A DNA stretch of 11,847 nt, taken from the NCBI GenBank assembly GCA_900318855.1, contig ONMG01000113.1, forward strand, positions 1 through 11,847, read 5' to 3'. Each line of letters begins with the position of its first letter. Within the stretch, counting starts at the first letter, position 1. Under the pieces are notes generated by a model, which ran no database searches, was not told where the DNA came from, and saw only the letters and a program-made list of their open reading frames with translations. The position numbers were made by a program, and so were the translations under genes. Positions 7,262-11,847 of this stretch are shown one piece after another. The DNA is from an uncultured Prevotella sp. (GTDB lineage: Bacteria; Bacteroidota; Bacteroidia; Bacteroidales; Bacteroidaceae).

Positions 7262-7306
7262 GACTGCCGGTGCAGCCTACCTAATAAGGAGGATGCACCG
7301 GCAGTC
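7262..7306. repeat. Strong hairpin (13-bp perfect stem plus inner stem) between GH106 and feoAB genes
   Basis: GACTGCCGGTGCA (7262-7274) is matched exactly in reverse complement at 7294-7306. Inside, after one mismatch, CCT/AGG, a one-base bulge, and a second CCT/AGG continue the stem to a 4-base loop (AATA), giving about 19 pairs. It lies about 110 bases after the GH106 stop and about 60 bases before the feoAB -7 element. Neither strand has a T-tract after it, so it is not a standard terminator. It may be an atypical terminator, an mRNA-end stabiliser, or an interspersed palindromic element. The remainder of 7307-7415 shows no gene. Confidence 0.75.
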
Positions 7307-7415
7307 GTTGAAGCCTGCTACTGCAAAATCGTAAGCTGTACAGACTGGGCACCTCGATGTCGCTGTGACCGCCGTGGCAGCCCTCATCTTAGCTCGCTAC
7401 AGCGGTGCCGCGCTG

Positions 7416-10400
7416 CTATTGCATCAGCCTGACGGGACCCAGGAGTCCCGACTCCTGCAGCTCGCTGTCCTTATTAAGGTAGGTATAGGGATGCCAGGTG
7501 ACGCGCTCCGTCTTCGGCAGTGCCTCCTGCTCTATGAGCTTGTTGCGCCAGTTGTTCACCACTTCCACCTCAAGGGTGTTCTTGCCCTTCTTCACCCATT
7601 TCGTCACGTCGAGTCGGTAAGGTGCCGTCCAGACGCCTCCGGCATACTGCCCGTTCACTTTCACCTTGGCCATGACCATCACCTTTCCCAAGTCGATGAA
7701 CACGGGGGAGGTGGGCTTCTTGCGGAACTTGAAGGTGTTGGTGTAAAGGGCTGTACCACTGTAATAGCGGATGCGCTTGTCGGTCGACTTCGCCCAGTCG
7801 GAGAGTGCTGTCAGCTTCACGGTCTCAGCCGGTCCGCCCTTGGCAGCGTCGAACTTCACGCTCCACGGTCCGTCCATCTCGGTTATCTGCTTTGGCTCAA
7901 AGTAGTTGTGTGGCCCCAGTGGCTCAGTAGCCTCGCTGTTCTGACCGTCGAACACGATGAAGGCACTCTCGAAGGCCTCCAGCCGCATGGGCACAGTGGT
8001 CTGTCCCCCGACCGTGCCGTACTGGGGCATCCTGCTCACCGTAGCCGTCTGGGGATTCCACAGTTCGGGCTGTCCCGATGTGGAGCGAAAGATACCCTTG
8101 AAGGAAAGTGCGCTACCGGTCTGATTGGAAACGAAATAAGCATCCTTGCCGACGATTCTCCTGTGGATGAAGAGCAGCGAGTCGGCATCCCTGTCGGCCG
8201 TGAAATCGGGCTTCAGCCTCAGGTCGGCAAACACCTTCTCAAGCGATGCCTCCGTATAGATGCGGCCCTTGCCGAATTGATGCCACTGGGCACCGGTGGG
8301 CACCTCGGCATTCCAAAGGCTGTTGGCCAGGTTGGCCACGGCCATGTCGGCTTCAGGATAGTCCTGCAGACTCGGCGAGCGCAGCGGCTTCCGTCCCACC
8401 ACCACGAGTCCGTCGGCCACCATCTCCTGGAGTCGGGTCAGCAGTTCGGCGCGCATGGTGTCCTCGGGCGGCAGCACGAGCACGCTGTATTTCATGCCAC
8501 TGTCGAGCACGAGTTTTCCATCCACCACATTGGCGTGATGCAGGAGCACGTCGGCATTGATGTAGTCGAAGGAGTAGCCGCGTGGCAGCTCGGGCTGTCG
8601 GATGCCGGTCATCTTGGGGGCATCCTCACCGATGAAATAAGCAGCGTCGGCTATATACTGGCCCTGCTGAAGCAGGTAGTTGCAGCGCTTCAGATAGCGG
8701 GCGAAGACATCGAGCTGACCGAACCAGGTGTTATGGCGGTTGAACTCATTGCCGTAGGGGGCATTGATGCCGGGCTCGCGCTCGTCGGGCTGCTGCATGT
8801 CGACGTGCAGCAGGGTGGAGTTGATACCCTCGGTGAAGAAGCGGTCGCCGCGCTTCTTCATCTCGGCGGGATAGCGGCTGTAGTCGGGACCGCCGCAGGT
8901 GAAGCTCTCGGCCCACACCTTAGCCTTACCGTAGATGTGGGCGCACGACGAGGCACAACGGTTCTCGATGTTCCCCAGGTCGCCGACGCTCCAGAATTCA
9001 CCTGCTACCTCGTCCGACTGACTGCCGTAGAGCAGAAACTCGCTGGGGAACCCCCAGTGGCCGTAGTTCTCGAGCCAGGTGGTCAGACCGTGCCGATGGC
9101 TCACCTCGCGCAGTCCGCCCACATACTCATAGGCCACCTGGTCGGCCACGAAGCGGCGCAAATCCCAAAGGAAGCGGTCGGAGATGTCTTCGTTGCCCAC
9201 TACCACTCCGGACAGCACGGGGAGATAGGGCACCGGACTGTAGCCATAGCGGGCGGTGAACTGACTGATGAGCGAGTCGGTCCAGTTTTGTCCGCCGGTC
9301 TCGTAGCTGTCTTCCACCACCACCTTGAAGCTCCTGCGGTCCTGAGCTGGGATGCGCCGCAGAATCTCGCCGATGAACTTGTCGAAGTGGTAGGCCACAT
9401 GCTCGCGGCTCATCTTGTCCACCTCCAGTCCCGTTCCCTCTGGCGAGGCGGGAGCATTGGTCTGCCCCGTGGTGAGCATGGCGGTGCGCATCACGGTCCA
9501 GTGGCCTTTAGGAGCTTTCCAGACCAGTGTGCCGTCGGGCTGCATCATCGACGTGATGTCCACTACCTTGTCGGCAGCCACACCGGCGTGGTCGGGCTGC
9601 TGTGCCCACATGTATTCGCCCCATAGGGGCTGCGGCGTCTGAAACATCTTCTCGAAGCTCTTCTCGGCATAGCGCTCCACCAGGGGCGTGGCCGACAGCA
9701 CAGCCTGCTCCACTGCCGAGGCATCGGTGCTGAGACTGAGCCGGAAATGCTGACCTATGGTGGCGGGCAGGCTCACCACAACGGGGGCATAGGGCACGAA
9801 ACCGACGTTGGTCGAGGGATTGCTGCGGTCGACGTCGATGTCGCGAAGCAGGCGCTCACGACTGTTCTCTATCAGAAACAGCTGCGCACGAAAGTGCTGC
9901 GGACGGGTCTGAGGACGGATGACCAGACTGCGCACCGTGGCAGGCCGGTCGGCCGTGAACAGCAGCGACTTGCCATCGGGGGCCGGCGCACAGCTGAAGG
10001 CGGTGCTTTTGGCGGGGGTGGGGAAGGCCACCACGCGCACGTCCTGCGCCTTTGGTCCCACCTCGGGCAGCTTTCCGCGGAACAGTCGGCCGCCTTCTAT
10101 CTCGATGCTCTTCGAGGCCAGATAGCGCATGGAGCGCTCCGGCTTTATCCAGGGACCGCCCGACTGGCTCCAGCCGGGGCTGTTGAAGATGCCAATCTCG
10201 ATGCCCAAGTCGCCGGCGGTCTTCAGGGCGGTGTGCATCACGTTCCACCATTCCGGACTGAAGAGCTTCACCTTGCCGTAGGGGATGGTGGACTCACCGA
10301 TGTTGCCGATGTAGGCACGGTTGATGCCGGCGCGCTTCATGGCTTCGAGGTCACGGCGCACTCCTTCCTGCGAGATGTTGTCCGACATCCAGTACCAGTA

Positions 10401-10538
10401 GACGGCAAGCTTTTGACTGTCGGGAATGTTCTTGAAGGTGGCTGCCATGCTCTTGAGCGATTCGGCTGCTTGAGTGGGTGTGCTCACGCTGATGGCAAAG
10501 GTAGCCATGAGGACGATTAGAAAATAGGTTTTTCTCAT
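7416..10538 (-). CDS. Secreted glycoside hydrolase, GH106 alpha-L-rhamnosidase type
   Basis: The product is a 1040-residue exported enzyme, predicted to cleave terminal alpha-L-rhamnose from plant or microbial polysaccharides such as rhamnogalacturonans. A signal peptide (MRKTYFLIVLMATFAISVS..TQA, cleaved near residue 24) is followed by YWYWMSDNISQEGVRRDLEAMKRAGI, the typical opening of the GH106 TIM-barrel. Further family-like segments are VVVEDSYETGGQNW (E409, E413), WLENYGHWG (E490) and SDEVAGEFW (E510, E514), which hold the likely acidic active-site or calcium residues; I cannot assign the pair with certainty. The last 160 residues, with VNGQYAGGVWTAPYRLDVTKW, form a jelly-roll sugar-binding-type domain. 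No lipobox cysteine is seen, so it is probably periplasmic. The start is the ATG at 10538: the longer frame begins at a TTG inside the -7 element. No SusC/SusD genes lie nearby within the window. Exact substrate is unknown. Confidence 0.88.
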   Translation of the reverse strand: MRKTYFLIVLMATFAISVSTPTQAAESLKSMAATFKNIPDSQKLAVYWYWMSDNISQEGVRRDLEAMKRAGINRAYIGNIGESTIPYGKVKLFSPEWWNVMHTALKTAGDLGIEIGIFNSPGWSQSGGPWIKPERSMRYLASKSIEIEGGRLFRGKLPEVGPKAQDVRVVAFPTPAKSTAFSCAPAPDGKSLLFTADRPATVRSLVIRPQTRPQHFRAQLFLIENSRERLLRDIDVDRSNPSTNVGFVPYAPVVVSLPATIGQHFRLSLSTDASAVEQAVLSATPLVERYAEKSFEKMFQTPQPLWGEYMWAQQPDHAGVAADKVVDITSMMQPDGTLVWKAPKGHWTVMRTAMLTTGQTNAPASPEGTGLEVDKMSREHVAYHFDKFIGEILRRIPAQDRRSFKVVVEDSYETGGQNWTDSLISQFTARYGYSPVPYLPVLSGVVVGNEDISDRFLWDLRRFVADQVAYEYVGGLREVSHRHGLTTWLENYGHWGFPSEFLLYGSQSDEVAGEFWSVGDLGNIENRCASSCAHIYGKAKVWAESFTCGGPDYSRYPAEMKKRGDRFFTEGINSTLLHVDMQQPDEREPGINAPYGNEFNRHNTWFGQLDVFARYLKRCNYLLQQGQYIADAAYFIGEDAPKMTGIRQPELPRGYSFDYINADVLLHHANVVDGKLVLDSGMKYSVLVLPPEDTMRAELLTRLQEMVADGLVVVGRKPLRSPSLQDYPEADMAVANLANSLWNAEVPTGAQWHQFGKGRIYTEASLEKVFADLRLKPDFTADRDADSLLFIHRRIVGKDAYFVSNQTGSALSFKGIFRSTSGQPELWNPQTATVSRMPQYGTVGGQTTVPMRLEAFESAFIVFDGQNSEATEPLGPHNYFEPKQITEMDGPWSVKFDAAKGGPAETVKLTALSDWAKSTDKRIRYYSGTALYTNTFKFRKKPTSPVFIDLGKVMVMAKVKVNGQYAGGVWTAPYRLDVTKWVKKGKNTLEVEVVNNWRNKLIEQEALPKTERVTWHPYTYLNKDSELQESGLLGPVRLMQ

Positions 10539-10568
10539 GATTAGAGGTTTTCTTTTAATTCTACGGTG

Positions 10569-10576
10569 CAAAGTTA
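10569..10576 (-). promoter_or_regulatory. -7 promoter element of the GH106 gene
   Basis: TAACTTTG on the minus strand is a perfect -7 element, 30 bases before the ATG at 10538. The expected -33 box is absent (GGAC at the 19-base position), so transcription may depend on an activator bound upstream, possibly at the repeats at 10666-10699 or 10718-10827 (inference). Confidence 0.65.
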
Positions 10577-10665
10577 GTCATTTTTCCTCACCCGCGTCCG
10601 TCACTTCGCCCTTTTTTCTGCTGTTTTCTTGGGTAGGAACACTTTAAAGATAGGTATCACTGCTG

Positions 10666-10699
10666 AGATGGTCAAAGAGCCGTAGGTCAGATGGTCAAA
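10666..10699. repeat. Two 11-bp direct repeats, 23 bp apart
   Basis: AGATGGTCAAA occurs at 10666-10676 and again, exactly, at 10689-10699. The 23-base period is about two helical turns, as in paired activator sites. The pair lies about 90-125 bases upstream of the GH106 -7 element, a normal distance for a regulator site. Confidence 0.55.
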
Positions 10700-10717
10700 C
10701 TGGCAGGTTATCAATTC

Positions 10718-10827
10718 TACGGCATATGGCGGAGACATTTACGGCATATGGCGGAGATAAGTACGGCATATGCCGGAGATAAGTACGGCATATGGCGGAG
10801 ATAGCTACGGCATTTGGTGGAACATCG
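10718..10827. repeat. Five tandem copies of a 22-bp repeat with a palindromic core
   Basis: Copies begin at 10718, 10740, 10762, 10784 and 10806, each exactly 22 bases, all starting TACGGCAT. The first four share CGGCATATGGCGGAGA with one change (GCC for GGC in copy 3) and varied last bases. Copy 5 is degenerate (CATTTGGTGGAACA). Copy 3 contains the perfect 12-bp palindrome CGGCATATGCCG, and the others have the imperfect form. Stops occur in the repeat (TAA), so it is not coding on the plus strand. It could be an operator array, a variable-number tandem repeat, or part of an interspersed element. Confidence 0.85.
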
Positions 10828-10831
10828 AAAG

Positions 10832-10868
10832 CCTTAGGGTGAGTGCCCCGCGGGACACACCTCTAAGG
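10832..10868. repeat. Imperfect GC-rich hairpin after the tandem repeats
   Basis: CCTTAG (10832-10837) pairs with CTAAGG (10863-10868). After a one-base bulge, GGTG pairs with CACC. A further interrupted stem ends in CCC/GGG around CGC, within the 8-bp palindrome CCCGCGGG. Neither strand has a T-tract beside it. It adjoins the 22-bp repeats and may belong to the same element. Confidence 0.45.
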
Positions 10869-10968
10869 GCAGAACGCAGCCACCTTTCCTTCCTCATGCT
10901 TTCTCCATGCCTCCGCAAATATTTAGGGAGAATAGGGGGAATACAAGTAAAAAGTATGGTTCGCCCCC

Positions 10969-10987
10969 GAAATTTAGTAAAAATTTC
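10969..10987. repeat. 7-bp inverted repeat just upstream of the plus-strand promoter
   Basis: GAAATTT (10969-10975) and AAATTTC (10981-10987) form a perfect inverted repeat with a 5-base spacer, ending 12 bases before the -33 box of the gene at 11071. It may be an operator, but its A/T richness makes chance possible. Confidence 0.3.
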
Positions 10988-10999
10988 AAAGGCAAATCC

Positions 11000-11030
11000 T
11001 TGGTTTTTAAAAAGGAATATATTAACTTTG
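11000..11030 (+). promoter_or_regulatory. Promoter of the secreted protein gene
   Basis: TTGG (11000-11003) and TAACTTTG (11023-11030) are separated by 19 bases, an excellent match to the Bacteroidota promoter. The ATG follows 40 bases after the -7 element, leaving an A/T-rich leader of about 35 bases without a clear Shine-Dalgarno, as is usual in this phylum. Confidence 0.82.
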
Positions 11031-11070
11031 CCCATGAAATACTTAATCATACTAATTTAACTTATCATTT

Positions 11071-11847
11071 ATGAACAAAGTTTTACGCACTATGCTTGTT
11101 GCTGCAATGACGCTTGTGGCAAGCGCTTCGTGGGCTGACAATGTCGTGACGTTCACTGCTGGCAAGGACGTCGGAGGATTTTCTGTAACCAAGGATGGAG
11201 TTACGATAGCTTTAACGAGGGGTCCGGAAGCCACCGGTACCGGAATCTTAGACCGCAAAGACAACTACCGTATTTATCAGCATAACATTCTGGTTGTTTC
11301 TACAACTACCGGCAGTATTAAGAAAATCGTACTCACCTGTACAGCAAATGGCTCTGCTCAATACGGGCCCGGAAGTATCTCTAGCGCTACCCCGGGTACA
11401 TACACTGCAGGGACAAACAATATTGGCACATGGGAAGGTAATGCTCCAACAGTGTCGCTTGCCTCTGACATCCATCAGACCCGTTGTACCAAAATTGAGG
11501 TCACCGTGGGCGAGGCCACAAGTACTGAGCTCACCATTGATGGCACTACTCCCTTCGACCTCAGCACCACTGTGAGCATAGTGCCCAGCAAGGGCGGCGA
11601 CAAGGTGTACTACACCGTTGACGGAACCGATCCTCAGACCAGCACTTCGCGCACGCTCTACGCTGCACCCTTCTCGCTCTCCGAGACCACTACAGTGAAA
11701 GCTGCCGAATACGATGCTTCCAACGAACTCGTGGCAACGGCTGAGAAGACCTTCACCAAGAACGAAGTGGCTGTAGCTGCCGACTTCGCTGCTTTCAAGG
11801 CTCTCGCTGACAACACCGTAGCCACCCTGAAGCTCACAGATGCTCAG
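11071..11847 (+). CDS. Secreted multidomain protein with CHB_HEX-type domain (3' end outside window)
   Basis: From the ATG at 11071 the frame is open to the right edge, giving 259 residues with no stop. A signal peptide is clear (MNKVLRTMLVAAMTLVASASWA, cleavage after residue 22 before DNV). Residues about 23-147 are rich in beta-strand, Gly and Thr and look like a beta-sandwich module, with IKKIVLTCTA, GTWEGNAPTVSL and TRCTKIEVTVG as marked segments. Residues about 153-228 match the chitobiase/hexosaminidase C-terminal-type repeat (CHB_HEX_C), with VYYTVDGTDP (179-188) and TTTVKAAEYD. From about residue 233, AVAADFAAFKALADNTVATLKLTDAQ resembles the start of the OB-like module often found next in Bacteroidota surface proteins. 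It is probably exported and involved in surface or polysaccharide binding; the catalytic or anchoring part, if any, lies outside. It is divergent from the GH106 gene. Confidence 0.87.
   Translation, partial: MNKVLRTMLVAAMTLVASASWADNVVTFTAGKDVGGFSVTKDGVTIALTRGPEATGTGILDRKDNYRIYQHNILVVSTTTGSIKKIVLTCTANGSAQYGPGSISSATPGTYTAGTNNIGTWEGNAPTVSLASDIHQTRCTKIEVTVGEATSTELTIDGTTPFDLSTTVSIVPSKGGDKVYYTVDGTDPQTSTSRTLYAAPFSLSETTTVKAAEYDASNELVATAEKTFTKNEVAVAADFAAFKALADNTVATLKLTDAQ

Larger units (their letters stand above)
10539..11070. other. Repeat-rich divergent intergenic region
   Basis: These 532 bases separate the minus-strand GH106 gene from the plus-strand secreted protein gene. From left to right they hold the GH106 -7 element, two direct 11-bp repeats, five 22-bp tandem repeats, an imperfect GC-rich hairpin, an A/T inverted repeat and the plus-strand promoter. 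Open frames of 81 (minus) and 96 (plus) codons cross the repeats, but they lack promoters or family likeness and are judged not to be genes. Confidence 0.7.

Noticed and set aside
7262..7306. Hairpin as an ordinary Rho-independent terminator of the GH106 gene
   Set aside because: The minus strand continues AGCGTGTAAATAC after the stem, with no T-tract.
7365..9626. Plus-strand open frame of 753 codons
   Set aside because: It lies wholly antisense to the GH106 gene, whose domain motifs and signal peptide are clear. The translation is His/Val/Gly-rich with no recognisable family, as expected from the reverse frame of a GC-rich gene.
10718..10827. 22-bp repeats as a CRISPR array
   Set aside because: The repeats are directly adjacent with no spacers, the unit is shorter than usual CRISPR repeats, and no cas gene is present.
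10770..11060. Plus-strand frame of 96 codons and minus-strand frame 10805-11050 of 81 codons in the intergenic region
   Set aside because: Both cross tandem repeats, hairpins and the mapped promoter, and they show no domain or convincing promoter. They may be spurious proteins from a repeat element.

Overview
The window comes from a Bacteroidota chromosome, most likely a Prevotella/Segatella-type anaerobe. Three things point there: promoters of the Bacteroidota type (TAnnTTTG at -7, with a TTTG or TTGG box 19 bases upstream), a fused FeoA-FeoB iron transporter, and secreted carbohydrate-active and CHB_HEX-type proteins. The gene content is that of an obligate anaerobe: anaerobic ribonucleotide reductase, ferrous iron uptake and oxygen-sensitive Fe-S-type proteins.

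Layout. (1) 1-2468, plus strand: the 3' part of nrdD (it enters from the left edge) followed by nrdG, the anaerobic ribonucleotide reductase and its radical-SAM activase. (2) 2553-7175, minus strand, read right to left: feoAB (start 7175), a 72-residue single-span membrane protein with its own promoter and terminator, a NifU/IscU-like scaffold protein, and a GGGtGRT-family protein, closed by a terminator at 2553-2587. The last two genes lie 13 bases apart and are surely co-transcribed. (3) 7416-10538, minus strand: a large secreted glycoside hydrolase of the GH106 (alpha-L-rhamnosidase) type. (4) 10539-11070: a complex intergenic region with an 11-bp direct repeat, five tandem 22-bp repeats, hairpins and two divergent promoters. 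(5) 11071-end, plus strand: the N-terminal 259 residues of a secreted multidomain protein with a CHB_HEX-type domain, cut by the right edge.

How they work together. NrdD and NrdG make deoxynucleotides without oxygen, and NrdG needs a 4Fe-4S cluster. FeoAB imports Fe(II), and the NifU-like protein looks like an Fe-S scaffold. The NifU-like/GGGtGRT pair next to feoAB is the best candidate here for a poorly described iron or Fe-S module. The right half concerns extracellular polysaccharide, with a lone GH106 enzyme and a divergently transcribed exported protein sharing a repeat-rich control region. No tRNA, rRNA, CRISPR array, transposase or phage gene was seen.

Start corrections. For feoAB and the GH106 gene the longest open frame begins inside or upstream of a perfect -7 promoter element, so the internal ATGs (7175 and 10538) are used. 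The gene at 11071 is open to the window end and has no stop in view.
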